Source: Pseudomonadota bacterium
GTDB taxonomy: Bacteria > Pseudomonadota > Alphaproteobacteria > Micavibrionales > Micavibrionaceae
Direction: 5' to 3'
NCBI GenBank assembly: GCA_963204715.1
Contig: CAUJHK010000076.1
Coordinates: 1-55,421 of the forward strand
DNA length: 55,421 bases
The stretch's first letter is position 1. Every line of letters starts with the position of its first letter. The position numbers were made by a program, and so were the translations under genes. Positions 1-9,252 of this stretch are shown one piece after another. The notes under the pieces are model-generated. The model had not been told where the DNA came from. It did not search any database and saw only the letters and a list, made by a program, of their open reading frames with translations.

Positions 1-1
1 T

Positions 2-94
2 GCTGCTATCTCGCAAGTCATAGAAGACATTGTCAATGAACTGATAGAAGCCAGCGTATCAAAGCTGGACAGAATACCCGACGAAGCGGCTTAA
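2..94 (+). CDS. 3' end of an unidentified protein (partial)
   Basis: The window opens inside a reading frame that gives 30 residues and stops with TAA at 92-94. The visible tail is acidic and probably helical and ends in DRIPDEAA. Too little is present to assign a family. It runs in the same direction as the membrane-protein gene 19 bases downstream, so the two may share a transcript. Confidence 0.5.
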   Translation, partial: AAISQVIEDIVNELIEASVSKLDRIPDEAA

Positions 95-113
95 AGGGCA
101 TTTAAAATCTATT

Positions 114-662
114 ATGGATGATGATATAAAAAAAACTTCTAACCTTTCTTCTGACCAAGACGTGCAAGACATATTGGCGCAAGAAGACGTGGCGCTGGAT
201 GACGTTTTAAAAACCCAAGCCAGAAAACCGCAAGATGAAGTCGCGCTTCAGAAAAAGAAAAAATTTATAAAATATGGCTCCATAGGCGGCGCATGTTTGT
301 TTGTCTTGTTTTTGCTTTTCTCGTGTCAGCCCAGCAAAGGCCCTATGGAATATGGGGTTTGTTCTGTCTTCTTGGAAATGAACACGCCCTATCCTCACAC
401 GCTGAACTACACCGCCGTTGAAGGGTCTGCGACAGTTATTAGAATTTACTACACAAGCGTTGATCCCTTTGGCCAGTACAAAGAAGAAATGATCGAATGT
501 AAATACAGGTCTGATAAATGGGAGCTGGCGGAAATTAATAAGAATCGCCGCCCCATAGACCCTCAAGAGGTTAAGAAGTTTAACAGGCTTATTCCCAGCA
601 TTGTTGAAAGCGATCCATACCGTGTGATGCCGCCAAACTGGGAAAACCCGCTGACACGCTGA
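114..662 (+). CDS. single-pass membrane protein of unknown function
   Basis: The 182-residue protein has an acidic N-terminal half of about 45 residues, a lysine-rich stop (QKKKKF), one hydrophobic segment at about 54-70 that ends in a cysteine (FSCQPS), and a C-terminal domain of about 110 residues with three more cysteines. The pattern suggests an inner-membrane anchor with the C-terminal domain outside. I do not recognise the family. It faces the UbiH-like gene on the other strand with only one base between them. An IcmC/DotE-like gene lies 2 kb away, so a role in a secretion apparatus is possible, but that is only a neighbourhood argument. Confidence 0.75.
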   Translation: MDDDIKKTSNLSSDQDVQDILAQEDVALDDVLKTQARKPQDEVALQKKKKFIKYGSIGGACLFVLFLLFSCQPSKGPMEYGVCSVFLEMNTPYPHTLNYTAVEGSATVIRIYYTSVDPFGQYKEEMIECKYRSDKWELAEINKNRRPIDPQEVKKFNRLIPSIVESDPYRVMPPNWENPLTR

Positions 663-663
663 T

Positions 664-1881
664 CTATTTCAGGGCAGATTTTCCCATCGCCTGATGCATA
701 AAAAAGCGGCGTACCTTTGGCAGTTTTTGTACCAACTTGAGGCCCAATGTTCTGGCGATGCGCACAGAAGTGGAGTTGTTGGAGAAAAGTCCGTTTAAAA
801 GGTCTGTCGCACCCGCCATCAAAGAATTGTCCAAACGACGCAGATGTTCATATTGCTTGAGCATTTTTTCATCACCATAGTCCTGTTGTTTTTCTTTGGC
901 GGCTATCAAAAGAGATGCCAGCGCGTCAATATCCCGCAGCCCCAGATTCAAACCCTGCCCTGCAATAGGGTGTATACCATGTGCGGCATCCGCAACCAAA
1001 GCCATCCGCGGTGCGGTATAGGATTGCGCATGCAGTAGCGTAAGTGGGTATGAAAAGCGTGTCCCTGCTTGCTCCACACGCCCGTAAGATGCGGGGAATC
1101 TTTCCTGCAAGGCTGCATTGAATGTTTTTTCATCCCACTCAAGGCAGGAATCTTTTTTGGCGCTGTGCTGTGTCCAGACGATAGAAGAGCGGTGGTTGCC
1201 GTTTGCGTCATCTGGCAGTGGCAGAATCGCAAAAGGGCCTTCTTGCCTGAAATCCTCTATCGCTATGTTGTTATGCGGATGTTCATGTCTGACAATGCAG
1301 ACAACCGCTTTCTGGTTAAAATCCTTGTTTCGTGTGGGTATGCCCGCCCATTGCCTTGTGAAAGACTTTCGGCCATCCGCACCAACCACAAGGCGCGACT
1401 TTATAGTTCTGCCATCTTCCAAAGTGCTGATAATTCGATCTTCCAAAAGCTGGTAGTCGGTGATGCGGGCAGGGGCTATATGGTGACAGGACGGAAATGT
1501 TTTTAACGCATCAAACAAAGCACGACGTAAGTCACGGTTTTCAACAACCCACCCAAGGCTTTGGGTGCTGACGTCTGTTGCTAGAAAATCCAGCAAAGTG
1601 GGAGATCCCGTTTCCACAACCTGAATGGTTTTGATGGGGCAGGCTTTTTCCTCTATTGTCTTCCACAGGCTGGCGCGCTGCATAATGATGGACGATCCGT
1701 AAGATATGGCCAGCGTGCGCCCGTCGAATGATTTTTTTTCAATGTCTTCAGGGTTGTCCATGTCAACGCAGGTGACATCAATGCCAGCTTTGCCAAGCAT
1801 CGCTGCCAGCGCGCACCCCGAAGGCCCGCCGCCTGCAATCAGAATATCTGTATTTATAACGGTGCTTTTGTTTTTGCGCAT
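664..1881 (-). CDS. UbiH/UbiF/Coq6-family FAD-dependent monooxygenase
   Basis: The product is a flavoprotein hydroxylase, most likely for an aromatic-ring step of ubiquinone synthesis. Starting from ATG at 1881 it has 405 residues, which is normal for the family. It shows the N-terminal dinucleotide-binding motif DILIAGGGPSG (about 12-22), a DGRT motif (53-56), VVGADGR (165-171), and the second FAD motif ADAAHGIHPIAGQGLNLG (about 297-314), the family signature. An upstream in-frame start at 2016 would run back into the neighbouring gene and add residues unlike the family, so I prefer 1881. UbiH, UbiF and UbiI cannot be told apart from sequence alone here. Confidence 0.9.
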   Translation of the reverse strand: MRKNKSTVINTDILIAGGGPSGCALAAMLGKAGIDVTCVDMDNPEDIEKKSFDGRTLAISYGSSIIMQRASLWKTIEEKACPIKTIQVVETGSPTLLDFLATDVSTQSLGWVVENRDLRRALFDALKTFPSCHHIAPARITDYQLLEDRIISTLEDGRTIKSRLVVGADGRKSFTRQWAGIPTRNKDFNQKAVVCIVRHEHPHNNIAIEDFRQEGPFAILPLPDDANGNHRSSIVWTQHSAKKDSCLEWDEKTFNAALQERFPASYGRVEQAGTRFSYPLTLLHAQSYTAPRMALVADAAHGIHPIAGQGLNLGLRDIDALASLLIAAKEKQQDYGDEKMLKQYEHLRRLDNSLMAGATDLLNGLFSNNSTSVRIARTLGLKLVQKLPKVRRFFMHQAMGKSALK

Positions 1882-1929
1882 AGCTTCATTGTATAGCCCC
1901 AGCTTTTCGCAATGACAAGGTTGGGCCAG

Positions 1930-1953
1930 AAAAAGGGGGCCATAAAGGCCCCC
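1930..1953 (-). terminator. rho-independent terminator after the IcmC/DotE-like gene
   Basis: On the minus strand a perfect 7-bp stem GGGGGCC/GGCCCCC (1953-1947 with 1941-1935) encloses a 5-base loop and is followed by a run of T. It lies just past the stop of the membrane-protein gene and before the start of the UbiH-like gene, so the two are probably separate transcripts. Confidence 0.75.
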
Positions 1954-1981
1954 GTCGAGTTTTTTTACCAGGGAGGTAAAA

Positions 1982-2968
1982 TCAGTTGAAGATGATTCCG
2001 TAATTGGTAATACCAAGCGTGTTCTGTACCGCCATAATCACCGCACCAAGGTTGATGGCCAGCGCGCCGCCAATCAGGTGGGTAATGCCCGCCATCATGG
2101 ACGCTTGTGAGTTTCCTTCCGCCACGCCGCGCACGATAAACAACCCGCGCACAACAGATATCCAGCCAATAATAACGGCAAAGCCAATAATGGCTGAAAT
2201 CACGGCATGGACATGAGTAACAGATGTCCCAAGGCCTGCTGTGTATTGCAATGTGCCTTGTGGCGTGATGGTGGTGTTACCAAACAATGTTCCATTCAAA
2301 AAGGTGACGATGGAGTTGATGGAAAACAGGGCGCCAGCAATCATAAACGTGGTGAATGTGCCTATGCCTGTAGGGCCGCGCGGGCCTTCTTGTTCAGATT
2401 TCAAGAGGCGTGAAATGCCTATAAAAACAAAAACGAAAGCCGCTAGCCATGCAACCCAGCTCGCCGCGAAAATAGTCGGGCTCATCAGATTGCCAACAAG
2501 CTGGACAATCATGGCATCAAGACCAGAGCCCCCTGCCGTATGTGCAACGTTACCGCCGCTTGTGGTGTATGAGGCTCCAGGGCCTTGAATGGTGGTAATA
2601 ACAGCATCCACGATCATGGGGGTGGCCAAAAACGCACCGCCTGCCAAAAATCGTTTTATGGGGTCCCATATAGGGACAGAGTTGGGATTTTCAACATGGT
2701 CGCGCAGTTTCATAATGGCCAAAAATCCGCAGATAAGCCCGCACGTATAGGCAAGGCCAGCAAAAATACCAGGCAGGGTGGATGTTCCGTTCAAAAAGTT
2801 ACACACCATGCCGCCCAGCGTCCCAGCGGTGCATGACCCCCCCGTCGCAGGTGTCGGTGCGGCTTGTGCAAAAGCCTGCGCGGGTATCATAACCCACAGG
2901 GCGACCATGGCCCAGACGCCAGTCCGCATAATGGAAAATCCTGTATCATTGTCTTTAATCTTGTTCAT
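1982..2968 (-). CDS. IcmC/DotE-like polytopic inner-membrane protein
   Basis: The product has 328 residues from ATG at 2968, which has AAGGA eight bases upstream; an ATG 30 bases earlier has no such site. It has a signal-like hydrophobic segment ending AQAFAQA, then about four further membrane segments. Between segments two and three lies a stretch with KLRDHVENPNSVPIWDP followed by a glycine-rich helix, and the last segment reads HLIGGALAINLGAVI. From memory this matches the IcmC/DotE (TraQ-like) family of Dot/Icm and IncI-type type IVB secretion systems, which are small inner-membrane proteins of unclear role. No other clear T4SS gene is in the window. The assignment comes from layout and motif feel, not from an alignment. 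Confidence 0.5.
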   Translation of the reverse strand: MNKIKDNDTGFSIMRTGVWAMVALWVMIPAQAFAQAAPTPATGGSCTAGTLGGMVCNFLNGTSTLPGIFAGLAYTCGLICGFLAIMKLRDHVENPNSVPIWDPIKRFLAGGAFLATPMIVDAVITTIQGPGASYTTSGGNVAHTAGGSGLDAMIVQLVGNLMSPTIFAASWVAWLAAFVFVFIGISRLLKSEQEGPRGPTGIGTFTTFMIAGALFSINSIVTFLNGTLFGNTTITPQGTLQYTAGLGTSVTHVHAVISAIIGFAVIIGWISVVRGLFIVRGVAEGNSQASMMAGITHLIGGALAINLGAVIMAVQNTLGITNYGIIFN

Positions 2969-3083
2969 AGATGTCCTTACCCCATATCTACACTTCAAAG
3001 TATATCATAGAGGCTTAATAAAATGGAAATTTGCCACTATCGAGCAAAAAAACCGTAAAAACTGTTGTTTTTCAATGTGTTAT

Positions 3084-3752
3084 TTATGCAACGGGGGCGT
3101 CAACCTTGACGGACAAATCCGTGGCGATGGGCTCATCATCCACCATGCGGATCATTCCGCCGGGTTCGACTGCAAAATTGGCAATAAACAAAGCGTTGGA
3201 GTAATAAACCACGGCATCGCACATAAAGTTGCCCGTTTCGCTTTTGCCTTCATAGGAGGCGGGGCGGATGGTGCCTTCAATGACCGAGCGGGTACGATCA
3301 TCAATATTTTTGGGCATATAGGGGTCATCCATGCTTTCCGCAATCAGGAAAGGCCCATCTTCTCCGCGCACAAAAAAGCAGAAAAACTTTAAGTATTCCA
3401 ATACGTTATCATCTGTAATTTTAACAGGTGCCTTGGCATTGACCTCATGAATAGGGGGTGATGTGCCATTGAGCCAGTAAAGGTTGCCTTGGTCTGTCAG
3501 GTAGTAAATATAAAGGTTTGCTGGTGTCCAGGCGGGGTCTTTGACGCGGATCATGGCAACCTGATCATAAAAGGGTAGCATGCGGTAGTCCACTTTGGTC
3601 GTGGCCGCGCTTACTTTATATTTTCCGCCAATGGGGTTGACCTGATCCAGAAATCCAGCCAATTCATCCCCTTCAACGGGTGTCCATTTGTTGTCTATAT
3701 ACATGGGTAAAAATACCTGCGAAATTGCGTCAAAGTCTATGGTTACAGCCAA
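3084..3752 (-). CDS. conserved hypothetical protein, 222 aa
   Basis: The product is a soluble-looking acidic protein of 222 residues with no signal peptide or membrane segment. It contains several Tyr/Phe-rich strands and a PPIHEVNAK stretch. I do not recognise it. The frame opens with TTG at 3752, preceded on the minus strand by AAGG ten bases upstream. The next in-frame ATG (residue 17) has no ribosome site, so TTG is the better start. It stands alone between the IcmC/DotE-like gene and the divergent rpmH promoter. Confidence 0.7.
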   Translation of the reverse strand: MAVTIDFDAISQVFLPMYIDNKWTPVEGDELAGFLDQVNPIGGKYKVSAATTKVDYRMLPFYDQVAMIRVKDPAWTPANLYIYYLTDQGNLYWLNGTSPPIHEVNAKAPVKITDDNVLEYLKFFCFFVRGEDGPFLIAESMDDPYMPKNIDDRTRSVIEGTIRPASYEGKSETGNFMCDAVVYYSNALFIANFAVEPGGMIRMVDDEPIATDLSVKVDAPVA

Positions 3753-3833
3753 TAGGATAAAGCCTTAAGTGCCTGAAATCAATGCCTGTCTTATTGGCAC
3801 TATGGCCGCATAAAAATTAAATCGCAAGAAAAA

Positions 3834-3862
3834 TTGACATCGGGGTCATTACGGGTTAAAAC
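3834..3862 (+). promoter_or_regulatory. sigma-70-type promoter of rpmH-rnpA
   Basis: TTGACA at 3834-3839 is a perfect -35 element. A 17-base spacer leads to TAAAAC at 3857-3862 as a weaker -10. It sits about 45 bases upstream of the rpmH start, as expected for this highly expressed operon. Confidence 0.6.
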
Positions 3863-3906
3863 AACGTCCGAAATTACACAAAATAAAGAAAAAATAAGGT
3901 TTACCC

Positions 3907-4041
3907 ATGAAACGCACATATCAACCAAGCCAACTTGTTCGCAAACGCCGCCATGGTTTTCGCGCCCGTATGGCAACTGTCGATGGCCGTCAGGTTTTGG
4001 CACGTCGTCGCGCAAAAGGCCGCAAGCGTCTTTGCGCTTAG
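3907..4041 (+). CDS. rpmH: 50S ribosomal protein L34
   Basis: The product is a 44-residue, very basic protein that begins [18 protein letters not shown] and ends GRKRLCA, which is the L34 signature over its whole length. It is part of the large ribosomal subunit. It is the first gene of the classical rpmH-rnpA-yidD-yidC group and follows the promoter at 3834. Confidence 0.98.
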   Translation: MKRTYQPSQLVRKRRHGFRARMATVDGRQVLARRRAKGRKRLCA

Positions 4042-4088
4042 TTTTTGGCCCTTGCGACGTTAGGCCAATTTGAAAAGGGTCTAATGGA

Positions 4089-4454
4089 ATGAAAGCCACC
4101 AAATCAGATCTTCAAAAAATAGACCGCCTTCAAAAGCGGTCTGATTTTTTATTGTTGAACACGCACGCCACAAAGTGGGTTTCAAAAAGCATGATTGTGC
4201 TTGCACTGGACAACCAGCTTGGCCATCCTCGCTATGGCATTACAGTCACCAAAAAGCTTGAAAAAACATCGGTGGGGCGCAACCGCATGAAAAGAAGGTT
4301 GCGCAACATAGCGGCTGAACATTTAAGCGCACATGCGCATCTCTCTAAAGACTATGTGCTGATAGCGCGTAGCGGCGTGGCCACAAAGCCTTATGAGGAT
4401 TTGTCACGTGAATTTCTATGGTGTCTGGAAAAGCTTGGCCATGTGGGCAATTGA
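4089..4454 (+). CDS. rnpA: ribonuclease P protein component
   Basis: The product is the small basic protein subunit of RNase P, which with the RNA subunit trims the 5' ends of tRNAs. It has 121 residues, a normal length, with the diagnostic RNR-type motif [13 protein letters not shown] at residues 61-73 that contacts the RNA. It lies 47 bases after rpmH and its last 14 bases overlap the start of yidD. Confidence 0.96.
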   Translation: MKATKSDLQKIDRLQKRSDFLLLNTHATKWVSKSMIVLALDNQLGHPRYGITVTKKLEKTSVGRNRMKRRLRNIAAEHLSAHAHLSKDYVLIARSGVATKPYEDLSREFLWCLEKLGHVGN

Positions 4455-4740
4455 TCTTCCCAAAAATCTACTCAAACTCCTTATCCGTGGTTATGGCTAT
4501 GTGCTCTCACCCTGGCTGGGCGTGAACAAGTGCCGCTTTTGCCCTACCTGTTCGCACTATGCCCTTGAGGCGCTGGACAGGCATGGGGCTATAAAAGGCA
4601 GTGTTCTGGCCCTTAAACGTCTTATGAAATGCCACCCATGGTATAAAGGCGGGATGATAGATGAAGTGCCATCGAGCATTGATTGGAAAGGTATCATGGG
4701 CTATAACTCGGCCTGCAAAAGCAAGGACATGCCTGACTAA
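4441..4740 (+). CDS. yidD: membrane protein insertion efficiency factor YidD
   Basis: YidD is a small membrane-associated protein that assists YidC. The family motifs are all present: a hydrophobic [14 protein letters not shown], then [15 protein letters not shown], then [14 protein letters not shown]. From ATG at 4441 the protein has 99 residues, with the family core in the first 80. An ATG at 4393 in the same frame would add 16 residues that do not resemble the family and lie inside rnpA, so I reject it. The gene overlaps the 3' end of rnpA by 14 bases. Confidence 0.93.
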   Translation: MWAIDLPKNLLKLLIRGYGYVLSPWLGVNKCRFCPTCSHYALEALDRHGAIKGSVLALKRLMKCHPWYKGGMIDEVPSSIDWKGIMGYNSACKSKDMPD

Positions 4741-4785
4741 AGGCAGCTCTTTGCATGGATTATAATTTTTAAAAAAGAAACAAGC

Positions 4786-6675
4786 ATGCAAAACAACAAT
4801 CAAATGCACCCGCAAGATATGCGAAACCTTATTCTCTTTGCGGTTTTTTCCATTGCCATGTGGCTGTCCTACGATCATTTCATCGCTCGCCCGCATGCGC
4901 TGGAATTACAAAAAACGCAGGCGGCCGTGAAAGCGGCAACCATGGCGGCAGCCCCTGCCGAAATGCTCGACACAGCCATTGTAAAACCGCGCGCGGAAAT
5001 TCTTGGCGATACGGGCCGCGTTGTCATTGACACACCCTCGCTCAAGGGCTCAATCAATCTGGTCGGTGCAAGGCTGGATGATCTTGCGCTCAAAGCCTAT
5101 TTCAAAACTGTTGATAAAAAAGACCCTGTGGAATTGCTCTCGCCTGCGCGCACAGCCTATCCAAGATATGTGGAAACGGGCTGGGTTACAAAATCACAAG
5201 TTTTGGGACTGCCAGATGATAAAACACAATGGTCGGTATTATCAGGCGATAAACTCACACCCCAAACGCCTGTGACGCTTTCCTACACGGCCGATGGTGT
5301 GCGCTATGAAAAGATTTTTAGTGTGGATGATGATTTTGGTTTTTCTATAGAAAACCGTATCACCAATATATCAGGCGCGGCGTTAATATTGCACCCCTAC
5401 GCCCTGGTGACAGAACATGGCATGCCAGAAGATTTTAGCAATATGGGCGTGGTGCATGAGGGGCCTATAGGCTACATCGATGAAAAACTCCATGAAAGAA
5501 ACTATAAATATTTTGAAAAAACACCTGAAGATATTTTGTCTGGTAAAAACGGATGGATTGGATTAACAGGAAAATACTGGCTTACCGCCCTCGCGCCTGA
5601 AGCACCTGAAGATACGCGCTTTCGCTTTATATCCTCCAAAGCCATTAGTGAAAAAACCAAAACCCGTTATCAAACAGATATTACAGGCACTGAGCATATC
5701 ATCAAGACGGGGGATTCCCTGTCCTACAAGCTGCATGTTTTCTCAGGGCCCAAAAAGCTGGATATGCTTGAAAAGTATGAAAAGCAGTGGGGTATCCCGC
5801 ACTTTGACTTGGCCGTGGATTTTGGCTGGTTTTATTTTTTGACCAAGCCTTTCTTTCTAATCATCAACTGGCTTTATGGCGTGGTGGGAAATTTTGGTAT
5901 TGCCATTATTTTGTTCACTTGCATTTTGCGCGTGTTTATTTTCCCGCTGGCCAACACATCCTATAAATCTTTTGCCAAGTTGCGTAAAGTTTCGCCAGAG
6001 ATGTATGAAATCCGTCATAAATATAAAGACGACAAGGTAAAGTTACAGCAAGAGCTGGTTGCCCTGTACCAGCGTCATAACGTCAATCCTATGGCGGGGT
6101 GCCTGCCAATCATTGTGCAAATTCCTATTTTCTTTTCTTTGTATAAGGTTTTGTCAAACACCATTGAAATGCGTCACGCCCCCTTCTTTGGATGGATTCA
6201 GGATTTGTCAGCCAAAGATCCTACCAGCATCACAAATGCCTTTGGCCTGCTTCCTTGGGATGCCCCCAATTTCCTGCATGTTGGTATCTGGCCAATTTTG
6301 ATGATGCTGGGCATGATTGTGCAAAAGAATTTATCACCCCCGCCAGATGATCCTATACAGGCTCGCATCATGGGGCTTATGCCTTATATGATGACGCTTA
6401 TCATGTCACGCTTTGCCAGCGGTCTGGTCATTTACTGGACTATCAACAACCTTTTGGGCATCATCCAGCAGATGATTATCATGCGCTCCATGGGTGTTCC
6501 TATCCACTTGTTCTCATCCGACAAAGACAAGAAAAAGCTGGAGCAGGAAATTAAGGAAGGGCCTTCTGTTCATCCTTCTCTTGAAATGATTGAAGAAGAG
6601 ATAGAAGAAACGCTCGAGGGGCTGGATGGAAAAACCATTTCCAAACCAAAGCCCAAAAAGAAAAAGAAAAAATAA
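4786..6675 (+). CDS. yidC: membrane protein insertase YidC
   Basis: YidC inserts and folds inner-membrane proteins, alone or with SecYEG. The 629-residue product has the Gram-negative layout: a first membrane segment at about 10-27, a large periplasmic beta-rich domain (about 60-345), then five membrane segments (about 350-560). The insertase core contains NPMAGCLPIIVQIPIFFSLY and ends ASGLVIYWTINNLLGI. A long charged tail rich in Glu then Lys (KPKKKKKK) follows, likely for ribosome contact. Its TAA stop shares one base with the ATG of engB (TAATG), so the two are translationally coupled. Confidence 0.98.
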   Translation: MQNNNQMHPQDMRNLILFAVFSIAMWLSYDHFIARPHALELQKTQAAVKAATMAAAPAEMLDTAIVKPRAEILGDTGRVVIDTPSLKGSINLVGARLDDLALKAYFKTVDKKDPVELLSPARTAYPRYVETGWVTKSQVLGLPDDKTQWSVLSGDKLTPQTPVTLSYTADGVRYEKIFSVDDDFGFSIENRITNISGAALILHPYALVTEHGMPEDFSNMGVVHEGPIGYIDEKLHERNYKYFEKTPEDILSGKNGWIGLTGKYWLTALAPEAPEDTRFRFISSKAISEKTKTRYQTDITGTEHIIKTGDSLSYKLHVFSGPKKLDMLEKYEKQWGIPHFDLAVDFGWFYFLTKPFFLIINWLYGVVGNFGIAIILFTCILRVFIFPLANTSYKSFAKLRKVSPEMYEIRHKYKDDKVKLQQELVALYQRHNVNPMAGCLPIIVQIPIFFSLYKVLSNTIEMRHAPFFGWIQDLSAKDPTSITNAFGLLPWDAPNFLHVGIWPILMMLGMIVQKNLSPPPDDPIQARIMGLMPYMMTLIMSRFASGLVIYWTINNLLGIIQQMIIMRSMGVPIHLFSSDKDKKKLEQEIKEGPSVHPSLEMIEEEIEETLEGLDGKTISKPKPKKKKKK

Positions 6676-7304
6676 TGGATGACTTTACACCAGAAGAGCT
6701 GGAAGCGGCGCGCATTATATTTGCCGGCAATTGTGATTTCATGTGGGGCTCGGCTGATTTACAACAGCTTCCCCCGCCTGATTTTACCGAAATTGCCTTT
6801 GCGGGGCGATCAAATGTCGGAAAGTCATCTCTTGTAAACGCGCTGACAGGGCGCAACACGCTGGCAAAAACATCGAACACGCCAGGGCGCACCCAGCAGC
6901 TCAATTTTTTTAATCTGGGCGGGTATGTATATCTGGTGGATATGCCAGGCTATGGTTATGCCAAGGTGTCCAAAGAACAGCGCAAAAATTGGGACAAGCT
7001 TATCTTTGAATATCTGCGCGGCCGCCCCAATTTAAAATCAGTCCTTATATTGATTGACTCGCGCCATGGCCTGAAGGAATCGGATATCCATTTGATGGAT
7101 CTTTTGGATAAGGCCGCAGTGGGGTATCGCATCATTCTTACCAAGGCAGACAAATCTTCCAAAAAGCAGATAGAAGAGGTTTCAAAGTCTGTTATGGATG
7201 TTTTGAAAAAGCACCCCGCCGCCTACCCTTCTGTCTTTGTCACAAGTTCTGAAAAAAGCACAGGGCTTGAAGAATTGCGCGCTATGATTATTGCGCTAAA
7301 ATAA
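6675..7304 (+). CDS. engB: ribosome biogenesis GTP-binding protein EngB (YihA/YsxC)
   Basis: EngB is a TRAFAC GTPase needed for large-subunit assembly. All G motifs are visible: GRSNVGKS (44-51), the TPGRTQ switch (69-74), DMPGYGYA (89-96), TKAD (156-159) and a final SEKS. Length is 209 residues, normal for the family. It starts within the yidC stop codon. Its last 17 bases overlap the 3' end of the convergent pilin-like gene. Confidence 0.96.
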   Translation: MDDFTPEELEAARIIFAGNCDFMWGSADLQQLPPPDFTEIAFAGRSNVGKSSLVNALTGRNTLAKTSNTPGRTQQLNFFNLGGYVYLVDMPGYGYAKVSKEQRKNWDKLIFEYLRGRPNLKSVLILIDSRHGLKESDIHLMDLLDKAAVGYRIILTKADKSSKKQIEEVSKSVMDVLKKHPAAYPSVFVTSSEKSTGLEELRAMIIALK

Positions 7305-7968
7305 TATTGTAATAGGCAAATATTGTCGCGCCCGCGTCTGACACACAAAGGGCGGGGTAACCGTCACAGGCGGCGCAGCTTGTTGTATCCAAAACATCTC
7401 CGCCGCCGCCATCCTCTGTTGAAAGAAGGATGTTTTTAAACGTGCCTGCCAGGGCGGGAATAGTGGTGTCATCTTTAATTTTTTTGTTCAAATTCTCGCA
7501 GATGGATTGTGATATGCCATAGGCCACAAGCATTACATCGTTTTCGCTTGAAGGCGTCCACTCTATGTTGGTTTCGCCGTTGATGTACCATCCGCTTGCT
7601 GGCACTGTGGTGGCTGGAAAAATGCTTGTATCGGCAATTTGATAGCTCAAGCCGCCGCCTTGGGGGTGGAACACTTTGTCCGCGTAGGGCGCGTTGTCAA
7701 AACTGGGGCTATTGGGGTGTGAAAAGACAAGATTGGCAGAATTTGTTCCGCTCATCACCATCTGGTCAATGACGTTTTTGGCAGAACCTGTATAGGCAAT
7801 CACCTTGGTTGTTAACACCTCTTTGGTTTCATAGCTTAAATCATCATTGTCCTGATCACCTTGCTGCGCAATCACCATTGTCAGGGCGGCCAGCAGTGCC
7901 AGCGCCAGAATGATATAAATCAGGGCATTTCCGTTTTGGGTTTTTGCTCTTTTGGTCTCGAAATTCAT
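7288..7968 (-). CDS. pilin-like protein, paralogue of the gene at 53205-53921
   Basis: The product has 226 residues. A short basic leader (about 1-13) ends in QNGNALIYI and runs into one hydrophobic helix, as in type IV pilins and pseudopilins. The rest is an extracytoplasmic domain with Pro/Gly/Thr-rich loops, a VFHPQGGGLSYQI block and a cysteine-containing end (CAACDGYP, then LCV) closing in YYNIILAQ. The protein at 53205 shares the QxGNxLIYI helix start, the VF.P.GGG..Y block, an AxCEx-type segment (ICENLNKKI here, ACEKINISL there) and a YY...L end, so the two are paralogues. The exact secretion system is not visible. It diverges from rmuC 39 bases away and overlaps engB at the 3' end. Confidence 0.7.
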   Translation of the reverse strand: MNFETKRAKTQNGNALIYIILALALLAALTMVIAQQGDQDNDDLSYETKEVLTTKVIAYTGSAKNVIDQMVMSGTNSANLVFSHPNSPSFDNAPYADKVFHPQGGGLSYQIADTSIFPATTVPASGWYINGETNIEWTPSSENDVMLVAYGISQSICENLNKKIKDDTTIPALAGTFKNILLSTEDGGGGDVLDTTSCAACDGYPALCVSDAGATIFAYYNIILAQ

Positions 7969-8007
7969 TGGAACTCACTGCAAATTATGGTTATTCTCTA
8001 ACCTATC

Positions 8008-9252
8008 ATGGATATAGCATCATTTTTACAAGAACTTGGCCTTCATCCCCTGTCTTTGGCAGTAGGGGCACTGGCGGGCACAGCCATCACAGGGCTATGG
8101 CTGGGTTTAAGCCTTGCGCGCGCGGGGCGCGATATTGCCGCGCTCGAGGCAAGGCTGGATTCTGAAAAAAATGCGATGGGAGATCATTTTAAAGCATTGG
8201 CGCAAATAGCCCTGCAATCCAACAACGAACAATTTTTGGCACTGGCGGGCGAACGGTTAAAGGCGGCGAATGAACGAGGCGCGAATGACCTTGATAAAAG
8301 AACCATTGAAATTGAAAAACTGGTCAAGCCCATTGAAAAAGAGCTGGTGCGCCTCAATACGCTATCCGAACAAATGCAAGGCACAGACAAAACTTTGCGT
8401 GAGGAATTGTTATCGCTTCAAAAAGAAACATCTAAATTATCGGGCGTTTTGCGCAACCCCTCCGCACAAGGTAAATGGGGCGAGTTTGTGCTGGAAACCA
8501 TATTGGACAAAGCGCATCTAATTAAAGGCATTCATTATAATACCCAAGAACAGATTGAAGGCGGCAAAAGACCTGATGTTATCATCAATCTGCATGATGG
8601 GTTTCGAATTGCAATAGATTCAAAAGCCCCTATCAATGACTACATCAGGCGACTGGAAGATGATTTGTCGGATGAGGATTCCATGCATATTCAGGCCAAC
8701 ATGGCGCGCGCCGTTCGCGCCCATGTCAAAGCTTTGGGGTCAAAAACATATCAAGACAATATTTCGGGAAGTGACTTTGTTATCTTGTTCTTGCCCTCTG
8801 AAGTTGTGTTTAGCGCAACCTTGCGCTCAGACCCAGACATTGTGGATTTTGCATCTGAAAACCATGTGGTAATAGCATCGCCCACCTTGATTATATCCCT
8901 TTTGCGCGTTGTGGGCTTGTCATGGCGTCAGGTTGAAATGGCCAAAAACGCGGCGGAGATTGCAAATCTGGGTGCAGAACTTCATAAGCGGTTTTCAAAA
9001 TTTCTTGATCACTTTGGGAAAATCGGCAAAAACATCAATGCGGCGCTTGTGTCTTACAATGACGCTGTAGGGTCGGCAGAACGCTCCGTTCTTCCAGCTG
9101 CTCGTAAATTTGAAAAACTAAATGCGATTGCGCCAGCCTCTCGCGTTCCTGATATGGCGGTCATTGAAAACGCGCCGCGCCGATTGCTCAGTGATATGGA
9201 AGTGCAAGACATAGACGACGACACAGATTCGAACAAGGTTATAAATGGATAA
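8008..9252 (+). CDS. rmuC: RmuC family protein
   Basis: RmuC-family proteins are anchored coiled-coil proteins with a PD-(D/E)XK-type nuclease-like domain, linked to limiting recombination at inverted repeats. The 414-residue protein has an N-terminal membrane segment (about 15-37), a coiled coil to about 150, then the signature GKWGEFVLETILDKAHL, PDVIINLHDG and IAIDSKAP of the nuclease-like core. It opens a compact operon: its stop overlaps the def start by 8 bases. Confidence 0.92.
   Translation: MDIASFLQELGLHPLSLAVGALAGTAITGLWLGLSLARAGRDIAALEARLDSEKNAMGDHFKALAQIALQSNNEQFLALAGERLKAANERGANDLDKRTIEIEKLVKPIEKELVRLNTLSEQMQGTDKTLREELLSLQKETSKLSGVLRNPSAQGKWGEFVLETILDKAHLIKGIHYNTQEQIEGGKRPDVIINLHDGFRIAIDSKAPINDYIRRLEDDLSDEDSMHIQANMARAVRAHVKALGSKTYQDNISGSDFVILFLPSEVVFSATLRSDPDIVDFASENHVVIASPTLIISLLRVVGLSWRQVEMAKNAAEIANLGAELHKRFSKFLDHFGKIGKNINAALVSYNDAVGSAERSVLPAARKFEKLNAIAPASRVPDMAVIENAPRRLLSDMEVQDIDDDTDSNKVING

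Noticed and set aside
1882-2016. Longer N-terminus for the UbiH-like protein
   Set aside because: The extra 45 residues run through a terminator and into the preceding gene, and the FAD motif is at the expected place from the 1881 start.
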